A stretch of DNA of 64,000 nt from Candidatus Cottocaccamicrobium excrementipullorum (lineage in GTDB: Bacteria; Bacillota; Clostridia; Lachnospirales; Lachnospiraceae), in NCBI GenBank assembly GCA_018713255.1, contig DVFL01000014.1, positions 1 to 64,000 of the forward strand, written 5' to 3'. The notes below the pieces were generated by a model. That model ran no database searches, had not been told where the DNA came from, and saw nothing but the letters and a program-made list of their open reading frames with translations. Shown here piece by piece: positions 25,441 to 34,500 of the stretch. Numbering within the stretch: position 1 is the first letter of the stretch; every line of letters starts with the position of its first letter. A program made the position numbers and the translations under genes.

Positions 25441-26864
25441 ATCAGATGGAAAAACAGGGAGTAAATCCTTATCTTCCCTCCTGGGAATATGTTCCCGATG
25501 CGGAACCCCATATTTTTGAGGGACGGCTTTACATTTACGGTTCTCATGACCGGTTTAATGGATATGCTTATTGTCAGAACGACTATGTATGCTGGTCAGC
25601 TTCGCCGGAGGATTTATCTGACTGGCGGTATGAAGGGGTAATTTATTCCCGAAAGGCAGATCCCAGAAACGAGGATGGAGATGGCTGCCTTTATGCTCCT
25701 GATGTGGCCAGAGGGCCGGACGGGCGGTATTATCTGTTTTATGTGCTGGACAATCAGCCGGTGATTTCTGTGGCGGTGTGCAGCAGTCCTGCAGGAACTT
25801 ATGAGTTTTACGGCTATGTCCGGGATAAGGACGGCGGAATCCTGGGAGAACGGCCGGGAGACGAAGGACAGTTTGACCCGGCGGTCTTGGTGGATGATGA
25901 TCAGATCTGGCTTTACAGCGGCTACTGCGGCATGTATCATCCTCAGCGGAAGGGGCCGATGGTGATGGCCCTGGAGCCGGATATGCTTACTCTGAAGACG
26001 GAGCCGAAAACCTTGATTCCAAGCGCCCCTTGGAGTCAGGGAACAGGTTTTGAGAACCATGCCTTTTTTGAAGCCTCGTCTATGCGCAAGATTAAAGGAA
26101 ACTATTATTTTATCTACTCCTCTCAGCAGAAGCATGAGCTCTGCTATGCCATAAGTTCCCGGCCGGACAGGGATTTTACTTACGGCGGAGTAATCATCAG
26201 CAACTGTGACCATGGGATTGACAGCTATAAGCCGGCAGAGTTTACCACGGCTTATGGGGGAAATAATCATGGCAGTCTGATTGAGGCGGGGGAAAATTAT
26301 TATATCTTTTATCATCGCCATACAAACGGCATGAATTACTGCCGGCAGGGCTGCATAGAACCGGTGGAGATTAAGGATGACGGAAGAATCAGCCAGGTGG
26401 AGTTAACTACCAGCGGGCCTAACGGAAAGCCCTTAATCGGTGAGGGAACGTATGGGGCCTGGCTGGCCTGCTGCTTGTTCTGCCGGGAGCCTTCTCTTCT
26501 TACTGCTCCGCCGGGCGGCTGGATGGACGACCGTTTTCCTAAGATTACCCAGGAGGGGAAGGACGGAGAGGAAAATCCTGGTTATATAACCAACATGCGG
26601 GATGGGGCGGTAGCCGGATTTAAATATTTTTCCTGCAGCCGGATTTGCCGGATAGGGGTTACTGTCCGTGGGAAGGCAGAAGGGAAAATGGAGGTGCTGA
26701 CTGCTCTTGATCAGTCACCGGCGGGAGAAATTTCTCTGGGAAAGTCCAACGAGTGGAAAACTTATGAAGCGGAAGTGCAGATCCCTGACGGAGTCTGGAG
26801 CTTATACTTCCGTTATCGAGGAAAGGGATATGTGAGCATGGCTTCCTTTTCTCTGATGAAATAA
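25437..26864 (+). CDS. GH43 glycosidase with C-terminal carbohydrate-binding-like domain
   Basis: 475 residues. GH43 features are YVPDAEPHIFEGRLYIYGSHD (base Asp), QFDPAVLVDDDQIWLYSG (second Asp) and NHAFFEASSMRKIKGNYYF (acid Glu). The last 110 residues look like a CBM6-type beta-sandwich ending in FRYRGKGYVSM. No signal peptide. Its start overlaps the previous stop (ATGA), so the two GH43 enzymes are translated together, presumably to remove different side chains of one hemicellulose oligosaccharide. The exact specificity is unknown. Confidence 0.9.
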   Translation: MNQMEKQGVNPYLPSWEYVPDAEPHIFEGRLYIYGSHDRFNGYAYCQNDYVCWSASPEDLSDWRYEGVIYSRKADPRNEDGDGCLYAPDVARGPDGRYYLFYVLDNQPVISVAVCSSPAGTYEFYGYVRDKDGGILGERPGDEGQFDPAVLVDDDQIWLYSGYCGMYHPQRKGPMVMALEPDMLTLKTEPKTLIPSAPWSQGTGFENHAFFEASSMRKIKGNYYFIYSSQQKHELCYAISSRPDRDFTYGGVIISNCDHGIDSYKPAEFTTAYGGNNHGSLIEAGENYYIFYHRHTNGMNYCRQGCIEPVEIKDDGRISQVELTTSGPNGKPLIGEGTYGAWLACCLFCREPSLLTAPPGGWMDDRFPKITQEGKDGEENPGYITNMRDGAVAGFKYFSCSRICRIGVTVRGKAEGKMEVLTALDQSPAGEISLGKSNEWKTYEAEVQIPDGVWSLYFRYRGKGYVSMASFSLMK

Positions 26865-26901
26865 ACAGACGAAAATTTGTTGCAGTGTTTGGAAAATCAT
26901 G

Positions 26902-26942
26902 AAAAAGCATCTGTTATGGAAAAACATGACAGGTGCTTTTTT
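26902..26942 (+). terminator. Rho-independent terminator after the GH43 operon
   Basis: AAAAAGCATCTGT pairs with ACAGGTGCTTTTT (one U-G), capped by TATG/CATG pairing, with the T-run as 3' arm. The following 27 kb gap (26943-27119) is AT-rich and shows no gene; a TACAAT at about 27098 may be a -10. Confidence 0.85.
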
Positions 26943-27119
26943 GCGAGGAAAAAAGCTTCCAGAAATTACCCCCTTCATCTGGGGATTGTTTCCTTGCATT
27001 CAGGTCTATTTAATGCTAGACTATTAAACGCGCGTCAGATAAAACATTTTATTGATGCTTTTTAAAACAAAACAGATACATATTTTTAACTTTTTTACAA
27101 TAGGAAAATTGAGGAAACG

Positions 27120-28268
27120 ATGAAAATTCTTTTTGTAGGCAATTACGACATGGCGGGAAGTTATCTTGCTTCTCGAATGTACCGGGAGGGAAATGAGATC
27201 AGCTGGCTGACCCAGAGTCAGGAGGAAGAGCTTTGGGGAGATAAGATTCGGGGAAAAGTTTATCGGAGAACAATCACCGATAAAACCTGCAGCCGGATTT
27301 TATTGGGAGAAGCCATTGATTGTGTGATTTTTCTGACGGCAGAGTACCGGGAAGGATATTTGGGAAGTGATGAAGAGTACGGCAGTCTTTTGTCGGTTTT
27401 ATCCCCTGTACTCCATGCCGCCGCTTCAGTTAAGGTGGGGAAGATTTGCTTTTTATCTTCAGAAAATGTGGAAAACGAAGGATTGCTGCCTCCTATATTT
27501 GAAGAGCTGCGGGCCGGAGAGCGGATCATCACTTCATTCTGCCGGGAGAAGGGAATTTCTTCGCTGATTCTCCGGCTGGGCTGTGTTTTTGGAGAAGGCA
27601 CGCTGAAGGAAGCTGGATATTTAGGCAAGATTCTTCAATCGATGAAGACGGAAAAGAAGGTTTTCTGTCCTTTTACCGAGACTTCCAGCTTTGATGTTCT
27701 TTGTGCATCCGACCTGGCTGACGGAGCTTTCCGTCTTTTAACGATGAATGCTTCAGGAATGTATGAGGTGATTACTGGTTATCCGGTTTCGGCAAAGACC
27801 TTGTATTCCATGGCGGCGGAGGCTGCAGGATTTCAGGGGAAGATTGAGTTTGGCCAGAAAGAACATGTTTGTGATCCTGAAGGAGGCCAAAGGATTCGGA
27901 TGGCCTGCGGGTGGATGCCCTTTTATCTGTTTGAAGAAAAAGGAATGGATTTTCTGAAGAAAAATCTTCAGCAGGAAGCTTTGGCGGAGAACGCAGAAAA
28001 GAAGAAAAATAAAAGAAAGTCTTACTCTTTTTTCTATGAGACGGGGCAGAATCTTCTGTTGTTTGTCATCATGTGTCTGGCGTCGTCCTTTTCTGTGGAC
28101 TGGAGTGATTTACGATTTGTGGATGTACGTCTTTTGTACGTGATCCTTGTCGCCATTTCTTTTGGCATGCGTCAGGGGCTTTTGGCCACTGGACTTGCGA
28201 TTATCTCTTCCCTGAGACCATTGATCCCTGGAATCTGGTTACTGTTCTGGCAGTATCTCTGCTTTTAG
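27120..28268 (+). CDS. NAD-dependent epimerase/dehydratase with membrane tail, apparently truncated
   Basis: 382 residues. Residues 1-290 resemble an extended SDR sugar-nucleotide epimerase, with a degenerate dinucleotide-binding start (FVGNYDMAGSYLA) and late motifs such as LGCVFGEGTLKEAGYL and YEVITGYPVS. Basic residues follow, then two or three membrane helices (QNLLLFVIMCLASSFSV, LLYVILVAISFGMRQGLLATGLAIIS). After about residue 364 the tail is encoded by bases that, read one frame back, give the start of the DUF4956 protein. The true C-terminus therefore seems lost to a deletion. Epimerases with membrane/PelD-like extensions occur in Gram-positive exopolysaccharide loci; that link is inference. 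Confidence 0.7.
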   Translation: MKILFVGNYDMAGSYLASRMYREGNEISWLTQSQEEELWGDKIRGKVYRRTITDKTCSRILLGEAIDCVIFLTAEYREGYLGSDEEYGSLLSVLSPVLHAAASVKVGKICFLSSENVENEGLLPPIFEELRAGERIITSFCREKGISSLILRLGCVFGEGTLKEAGYLGKILQSMKTEKKVFCPFTETSSFDVLCASDLADGAFRLLTMNASGMYEVITGYPVSAKTLYSMAAEAAGFQGKIEFGQKEHVCDPEGGQRIRMACGWMPFYLFEEKGMDFLKKNLQQEALAENAEKKKNKRKSYSFFYETGQNLLLFVIMCLASSFSVDWSDLRFVDVRLLYVILVAISFGMRQGLLATGLAIISSLRPLIPGIWLLFWQYLCF

Positions 28269-28309
28269 GGCTGGGAATTTTTCTGGTTTACCGCAGATGT
28301 TTTATTGGA

Positions 28310-28837
28310 GTGGTGTACGATCATTCCTTTAATATTTCTCTTGTGGTGATGACTATTTTAACTGCAGTGATTATTGTTACCATTAGTTCAAATATTATGC
28401 TGTCTCTTGGTATGGTAGGCGCGTTAAGTATTGTTCGGTACAGAACGGCAGTAAAGAGTCCTTTGGATTTGATGTTTATGTTTTGGGCAATTACCACAGG
28501 AATTGCGGCTGGAGCGACCTACTATTATATTGCAGCCATTTCCTTTTGCTTTGTGGCCCTGACTTTTTGGGTTCTTAAAGGAATCAAGGGAGGCCGGGAT
28601 ACCTATATGTTGGTGGTGAACTATCAGTCGGAGCAGAAAGCGGAAGAGGAAATCCGCCGCCTTCTGACTCCTTATAAAACCAGGATTCGTTCCAAGATCG
28701 TCCGGGGAAGTCAAACGGAACTGACCATGGAGATTCTGATGAAGAATGAGAACATGAATATAACCGATGCTGTTTCAGCTGTTCAGGGAGTAAATGATGT
28801 TACCCTGGTGCAGTACAGGGGAAGCTATGAAGCGTAA
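28310..28837 (+). pseudogene. DUF4956 membrane protein lacking a normal start (5' damaged)
   Basis: From GTG 28310 the frame gives 175 residues with SSNIMLSLGMVGALSIVRYRTAVKSPLDLMF, the conserved core of DUF4956 membrane proteins found in exopolysaccharide loci beside VTC and CotH-type genes. The open frame continues upstream to 28109. It encodes the expected first membrane helix (DPWNLVTVLAVSLLLGLGIF), but no ATG, GTG or TTG lies before 28310 in that stretch. The first helix therefore cannot be made by normal initiation. The simplest reading is a deletion that removed the true start and the end of the epimerase gene. A product starting at 28310, or at a rare ATT/CTG, cannot be excluded. Confidence 0.6.
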
Positions 28838-30236
28838 AGGAATAGCCGTTTTTCTGATCCTGCTGCTGGCTGGAGCTGTTTTTGGGGCTTGGAGAATGGA
28901 GCCATGGGTACATGAGGAAACTTTTTCCTTAGAGATCGGCCCGAAGCCGGAGACAAATCCTTTAAAAGGATGGGCGCCCTGGAGCACAGAGGAAGGGGGA
29001 GATTTCCCTTCCAAGCTGGCCTTTGTCCTAGTTTCCTGGCGTGAACTGGAGCCGGAAAAGGGAGAGTATGCTTTTGAACAGGTGGAGAAAGAAAATAATA
29101 TGGATCAGCTGAGAGCGCAGGGGGTACGATTTATTCTCCGGGTGGTTTGCGATTATCCCGGGGAAGATCTTCACCTGAATATTCCAGACTGGCTCTATGA
29201 AGAAACGCAGGGGAATGGGACTTGGTACGACAGTGAATATGGAAAGGGATATTCCCCGGACTATGAAGACCCTGTTTTTCTGGAAGCTCATGGAACGTTA
29301 ATGGAAGCGATGGGAGAACGATATAACCAGGATCCTTATCTGGCTTATCTTCAGCTGGGAAGCTTAGGCCACTGGGGAGAATGGCATGTGGACGAAGGGG
29401 TGGGCATTGCGCCCTTTCCGGCAGAGAAGGTGACGGATCAATACATTCTTCAGTATGTCCAAGCCTTTCCTGAGAAAAAACTTCTCCTTAGACGGCCCTA
29501 TGCCCTGGGCGCTGAAGCGGAAATGGGGCTTTACAATGATTCCTTTGGCCAGGAAGAGTCCCATGAGGAATGGCTGGACTGGATTGAGGAGGGCTATCGT
29601 TCAAGTGAGAATGGGGAACAGCTGGATGGGATGCCGGAATTCTGGAAGAAGGCCCCCTCAGGGGGAGAGTTTGCCTCAGGCAGAGAGATATGGGAGTACG
29701 GGTTAGAAGCTTATGATTCCACCATGGATCTTCTCAGAAAGAGCCATACCTCATTTATTGGTCCCAGGGGATTTGGCGGCCAGAGGCTGGAGGAATCAGA
29801 GCTGGAGGAAGAGGAGCAGAAACTGGTGAAGGAAAGAATCCAGCAAATGAGCCGGGAAATGGGATACTGCTTTGCTCTTTCTGGAGGGAAAATCCGCCAG
29901 ACTCTTTTTAAGCCGGAGTTAGAGGTAACACTTTGGGGAGAAAATCTTGGAATTGCCCCCATTTATGAGAACTGGCCTTTGGTGCTTAAACTTGTGGATG
30001 AAGACGGACAGGTGGTTTGGGAAGAGCAGACAGACGGGCAGATTACCAGCTGGCTTCCTGGGGGGTGGCAGGTTGCAAAAAGTTTGTCCGGCAGTGAAAA
30101 TCTGCCGAAAGGAACATACCGGCTGCTGGTGGGGATTGAAGATCCCATTACCGGGGAGCCGGGAATTCAGTTTGCCAATGAAAAAGAGGTTCAGAACTGC
30201 CTCTATGAGGCCGCAGTATTTGAAAAACAGTTTTAA
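28827..30236 (+). CDS. DUF4832-type extracellular protein
   Basis: About 469 residues from ATG 28827, which overlaps the DUF4956 stop by 11 bases; the track start at 28794 is too far inside the upstream gene. An uncleaved or cleaved signal helix (IAVFLILLLAGAVFGAW) leads to an exported TIM-barrel-like domain with TNPLKGWAPW, VLVSWRELEPEKGEY and LQLGSLGHWGEWH. These resemble DUF4832/DUF4874 proteins. A C-terminal beta-sandwich (about 130 residues) follows. Such proteins accompany DUF4956 in polysaccharide loci and may be glycan hydrolases or modifiers, unproven. Confidence 0.75.
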   Translation: MKRKGIAVFLILLLAGAVFGAWRMEPWVHEETFSLEIGPKPETNPLKGWAPWSTEEGGDFPSKLAFVLVSWRELEPEKGEYAFEQVEKENNMDQLRAQGVRFILRVVCDYPGEDLHLNIPDWLYEETQGNGTWYDSEYGKGYSPDYEDPVFLEAHGTLMEAMGERYNQDPYLAYLQLGSLGHWGEWHVDEGVGIAPFPAEKVTDQYILQYVQAFPEKKLLLRRPYALGAEAEMGLYNDSFGQEESHEEWLDWIEEGYRSSENGEQLDGMPEFWKKAPSGGEFASGREIWEYGLEAYDSTMDLLRKSHTSFIGPRGFGGQRLEESELEEEEQKLVKERIQQMSREMGYCFALSGGKIRQTLFKPELEVTLWGENLGIAPIYENWPLVLKLVDEDGQVVWEEQTDGQITSWLPGGWQVAKSLSGSENLPKGTYRLLVGIEDPITGEPGIQFANEKEVQNCLYEAAVFEKQF

Positions 30237-30278
30237 TGTTGTATAATCGTTAAAAATGCATCAAGAAAGAAAAAGGAT

Positions 30279-30307
30279 TTGACAGATGTAACACCTGGCG
30301 ATATGAT
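30279..30307 (+). promoter_or_regulatory. Sigma-A promoter of the nucleotidyltransferase gene
   Basis: A consensus TTGACA and TATGAT are separated by 17 bases, 48 bases upstream of the start codon. Confidence 0.8.
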
Positions 30308-30355
30308 AAGGAACGTAACAAGTGTCTGCAGACTGATGCAGAAGGGGAGAAAAAG

Positions 30356-31306
30356 ATGAAAACGACATTATTGATTATGGCAGCTGGAATCGGCAGCCGG
30401 TTTGGCGGCGGGATTAAACAGCTGGAACCGGTAGGACTTCATGGGGAGATCATTATGGACTATTCCATTCATGATGCCTTAAAGGCCGGATTTAACAAAC
30501 TGATCTTCGTAATCCGCAGGGATATCGAAGAAGAATTCCGGGAGGTGATCGGCAACCGGATTGAAAAATTATGCCGTGAACTGAATGTGGAAGTAGACTA
30601 TGGATTTCAGGCTCTGGAGGATCTTCCAGCAGGCTTCCAGGCACCGGAAGGACGGACGAAGCCTTGGGGAACAGGACAGGCAGTGCTGGCGGCCAAGAAC
30701 CTGATTCACGAGCCTTTTATGGTAATCAATGCAGACGACTATTATGGGAAGGAAGCTTTCCAGAAGATCCATGATTATTTGGAAAATGTTCCAGATGCTT
30801 ATAGCTTCTGCATGGCCGGCTTTGTGCTTAAGAATACTTTGAGCGAGAACGGCGGGGTAACGAGAGGAATCTGCAAGGTGGACGAAAAGGGATACCTTAC
30901 CGATGTGGAGGAGACCTCCAATATAGTTAAGACGAAAGAAATCGGAGCAGATGGAAAGGTGATGGCAGGCGCTGCGGCAGATGGCCGTCCTGTGGATCCG
31001 GATTCTTATGTTTCCATGAATATGTGGGGATTTACCCCTGAGTTTATGTCCCTTTTGGAGGAGGGGTTCGTGGATTTCCTGAACAATGAGGCGAAGGAGA
31101 ATCCTCTCAAGGCGGAATATCTGGTGCCGGTGTATATTGGCCGTCTCCTTCGGGAGGGCAAGGTATCCGTTAAGGTCCTGGAGACTAAGGACACCTGGTT
31201 CGGCGTTACCTACAAGGAAGACAAGGCCTTTGTTGCAGAAAGCTTCAGAAAGCTGATCCAGGACGGAGTTTATCAAGAAGAATTATTTTGTGATTTAGAA
31301 AAGTAG
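30356..31306 (+). CDS. Sugar-phosphate nucleotidyltransferase (UTP-glucose-1-P uridylyltransferase-like)
   Basis: 316 residues. The N-terminal LLIMAAGIGSRFGGGIKQLEPVG is the nucleotide-binding loop, with a GG-I-K pattern rather than the usual GxGTRxxPxTxxxPK. FMVINADDYYGKEAF carries the metal-binding Asp, and GTGQAVLAAK is also conserved. The family is the GalU-like group that activates hexose-1-phosphates; the base and sugar used are not determined. It has its own promoter and terminator. Its position next to the DUF4956/DUF4832 genes suggests precursor supply for a surface polysaccharide. Start after AGGGGAGAAAAAG. Confidence 0.85.
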   Translation: MKTTLLIMAAGIGSRFGGGIKQLEPVGLHGEIIMDYSIHDALKAGFNKLIFVIRRDIEEEFREVIGNRIEKLCRELNVEVDYGFQALEDLPAGFQAPEGRTKPWGTGQAVLAAKNLIHEPFMVINADDYYGKEAFQKIHDYLENVPDAYSFCMAGFVLKNTLSENGGVTRGICKVDEKGYLTDVEETSNIVKTKEIGADGKVMAGAAADGRPVDPDSYVSMNMWGFTPEFMSLLEEGFVDFLNNEAKENPLKAEYLVPVYIGRLLREGKVSVKVLETKDTWFGVTYKEDKAFVAESFRKLIQDGVYQEELFCDLEK

Positions 31307-31310
31307 TAAA

Positions 31311-31338
31311 AAGGGCTGCCTTATGGCAGTCTTTTTTT
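31311..31338 (+). terminator. Rho-independent terminator
   Basis: AAGGGCTGCC pairs with GGCAGTCTTT around TTAT and is followed by a T-run. Confidence 0.88.
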
Positions 31339-31408
31339 GATGAAAGGGGATAATGTGTTAAAAAATAAAGAATATAAATTTTTTTGTAAATAAATAAAAT
31401 GTTTTTAA

Positions 31409-31436
31409 TTGAATATTTGACAAAAAGTGCTATACT
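31409..31436 (+). promoter_or_regulatory. Extended -10 promoter of the EAL/CheBR operon
   Basis: TGCTATACT (31428-31436) is an extended -10. TTGAAT lies 16 bases upstream. A TTGACA lies only 8 bases before the -10 and cannot act with it. Transcription would begin about 31443, at the base of the leader hairpin. Confidence 0.65.
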
Positions 31437-31442
31437 GAATTT

Positions 31443-31550
31443 AACGTGGGCGCGCAGGGAAACAGATGGCGCTGCGTCCACATTAAGGGCTATCCGCCCC
31501 CAGCGAACTTTGAAGGAAGGAAACGGAGCGGCAATGGCAGGGGGATTAAC
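31443..31550 (+). promoter_or_regulatory. Structured 5' leader with possible SD sequestration
   Basis: GTGGGCGCG (31446-31454) pairs with TGCGTCCAC (73-81), with three wobbles, right at the predicted transcript start. Further down, CCCCC (31497-31501) can pair with the GGGGG of the ribosome-binding site (31540-31544), which would hide it. The leader is about 108 nt and GC-rich in an otherwise AT-rich gap. I do not recognise a known riboswitch consensus, in particular not the c-di-GMP-I core. Confidence 0.45.
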
Positions 31551-34500
31551 ATGCTGAATCGAGAGGAAACAATTAAACAGATAAAAGAGTGCATGAATGA
31601 ATTAGATGCTTCAGCGGTATGCGCTCTTTTTTTGATTTCTGTGGAAAAAGAAGAGGGACAGGGAGAGGAGAAGGATCTGTCCTGCAGTCAGATGATTGAC
31701 AGCGCTGCCAGCGTATTGTCCCGATTTTTCTGGATCAGAGATATTTTAGGATATTTGGGAGAAAATCGTTTTGCCGCTTTTTTAACCGGTCATCTGACGG
31801 AAAAAATGATTTGGGATAAAGCCGAAACCTTAAACCAAGCGCTGGAACTTGCAGCAGAAGGAAATCAAAGGGGGAGAATCAGCAGCTTTATTGGCGTGTA
31901 TTTGTTTCAGGCCGGAGGAGAATCTTTTTCCAACGTGCTGCGCAAGGCGGAGTATGCCCTTTCTCTGGCTCCTAAAGAGGGACAGGAAAATATTTATCTT
32001 TGCACCGCTTTGGGGGAGGAGAGAAATGTTCCTCTTCCTCCCTCGCTCCATTCTTCTCAGCTGCTGCTTAATTATGTTGATGAAGGGGTGCGCCTGCTGG
32101 AAGTAGGGCAGGAGATCAAAACCATTTACGTCAGCCCTGGCTTTTTTTGCAGATTGAATTTAGAGGTGGAAAAAGGGGAAAATCATGTGCAGATTCATCC
32201 AGGAGACCGGAAATTGTATGAAGAAAGTCTGCGCAAGGCGGCCAGTCAGAAAAATCCTGTAGAATGTACTTACCGGTTTTTGCGGGACGGAGGGAAATGG
32301 ATTTCCTGCAGCATACAGCTGCTGCAGGTGGCCTCTTTAGAGGGAAGCCATATTGTGCTGGAGATTTCCCATAATACTGCGGGATTAGAGCAGCTTAAAA
32401 GCCAGTTGGATGAAAAGAGGGAATGGCTTCGGTTTGCGGCTCATCAAACGGAGTATCAGCTTTGGGAGGCGGATTTGAAAACCAAAACCTTTCGGATGCT
32501 CTATACGAAAAATCTGAAGAAAGGCCGTCAGACGGTATATGAAAATTTTCCTGAGTCCTTAGTTGCAGGAGGACGGATCCATATCAATTCGGCGGAGCGG
32601 TTCCGCAGATTTGTAGAAGGAATGTACAGCGGGAAAACTGACGCCTCAGAAAACTTTATGGTTCAGCATCGTCAGAGCAGCTGTTATGGCTGGGCTGCGC
32701 TGACTTACCATATTCTCTATGATGAAGACGGGCATCCAGATAAAGCCATTGGCATTACGGAGGATCTTTCCTATTTTCCCCATCAGCAGTCCAGGGTAAT
32801 CCAGAGGAGAGTAATGCCTCCGGAGCTTTATCCTCATCTCTATTGTTTTGTTCAGGCTGATCTGACGGCGGATCGGGTGGAGAAATTCCAGATGGAGGGC
32901 AGAGAACAGTTAAATCCTATCCGGCAGCAGACTTATGATGAGGCCATTAATCACAGATTGGTAAGCCTTTTTTCGGCAGAAGACCGGATCAGACTGCAGC
33001 AGAAGTTTAAACGGGAGAACCTCCTTCAGGCGTTTCGTCATGGCCGCTGCTGGTTTTATGAAACATGCAGGCTGATTGGGGAAAATGGGGTGATCCGGTG
33101 GATTTCTGCAGGGGTTAACCTCAGCAGCGATCCGGAAACCAAGGATGTTTGCCTGTTTGCATATTTAAGCGGCCGGGAGGACCGGCACCAATGGGAAAAT
33201 GCTCTTGCAAGCAGCGGAGAGACGGACCCGGTTACCGGAATTTATCTTCAGAAAACAGCGGAGGCGCTGATCCGTTATCTTTTGTCCAGGAAAACCCAAG
33301 GCCCCTGCGCTTTAGCGGAAATTTTTCTGGAAGGCGGAGAGGAGCTGTTTGATGAAGAGGAAAAGGGAAAGAAGGCAGATATTTTTACGGCCCTTCATGT
33401 GTTCCTGGATACGGACTGTGTGGTGGGGCAGAAAAGCGACAACAGCATTTTTGTATTCTTTCCTGATCCTCATTCAAAAGATCAGCTCCGCTATCGTCTG
33501 GAAAATGCCTTTTACTATGCCAGGGTTTCCTTAAGCGGCATGAAAGAACTAAGATTTCTTCGCTTTGCTGCAGGCGTAGCCTGGAGTAGACGTGACAGGG
33601 CTTCTTATGAGGAACTGGTTTCTGCTGCTTCCAGGCTTTGCAGGATGCATACGGGAGAAGGAGAAGATTCTGTTTCATTTTCCAGCAGCCACTGTTTAAC
33701 GGGAATGGAACTAAATGATCCTTCGCCGGAAAATCTGCAGGAGACTGCCGTGGACAATAAAGGGGAGATGACGGGTGAAGAAAAGGACATCGCCCTGGAA
33801 TGTATGGGGGAGATGCTGAAATCAGATAATGGGGAGTCCATCATCTACGATGTGCTGAAAAAATTAGGACGGTATTATCTGGCTGATCGGATGTATATTT
33901 TGATTCTCGCTGAGGAAGGAAGAACCCTTGTGATGCTCAAGGAATGGCTGGGGAACGGGAAATGCAGTATTCAGCAGTCCATTACCGGCAAGCCCACAAA
34001 GCGTTTCCCGGTGATTTCCAGATGCGCCAGGAGTGAGTCGCCCATTATGTTGTCCTTGAACCGGGAGATAGACAGCGGCAGGGGGTGGGGAATTCCCTGG
34101 CGGTATGCGGTTTTCCCGATGGGAAAGGTAAATGACTCCAAATGGCTTTTATGTGTTGAGAATCCCCGCAGAAGCATTGATCACACGGCGCTTTTTGATA
34201 CCCTGATTCCCTGCCTGAGAAGAGTGAATGGAGCACCGGTTCCCATTCCGGAAAAAACTCCTCTGGAGCGTTATTTCTCCCTTCCTAATTTGAAGGCTTG
34301 CTTAAATGAAATTTATTCTCTGAATTCGGACAGTCTAAGCTCTCTGGGGGTTTTTGCTGTGGATATTCCGGATTTTGCAGAAATTAAAGATCAGATGGGG
34401 TATGAATACGGGCAGAACTTTTTGCTTCGGATCTCTGAGGTGCTGATCAGCGTGTTTGGAAGCCGGCTTTTGTTTCATACCCAGGAAGCAGAATTTATTG

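Noticed and set aside
31443-31550. Known c-di-GMP-I riboswitch in the EAL leader
   Set aside because: The characteristic GGGCAAACC and GACGCAAAGC core is not present by eye; only a generic structured leader is claimed.
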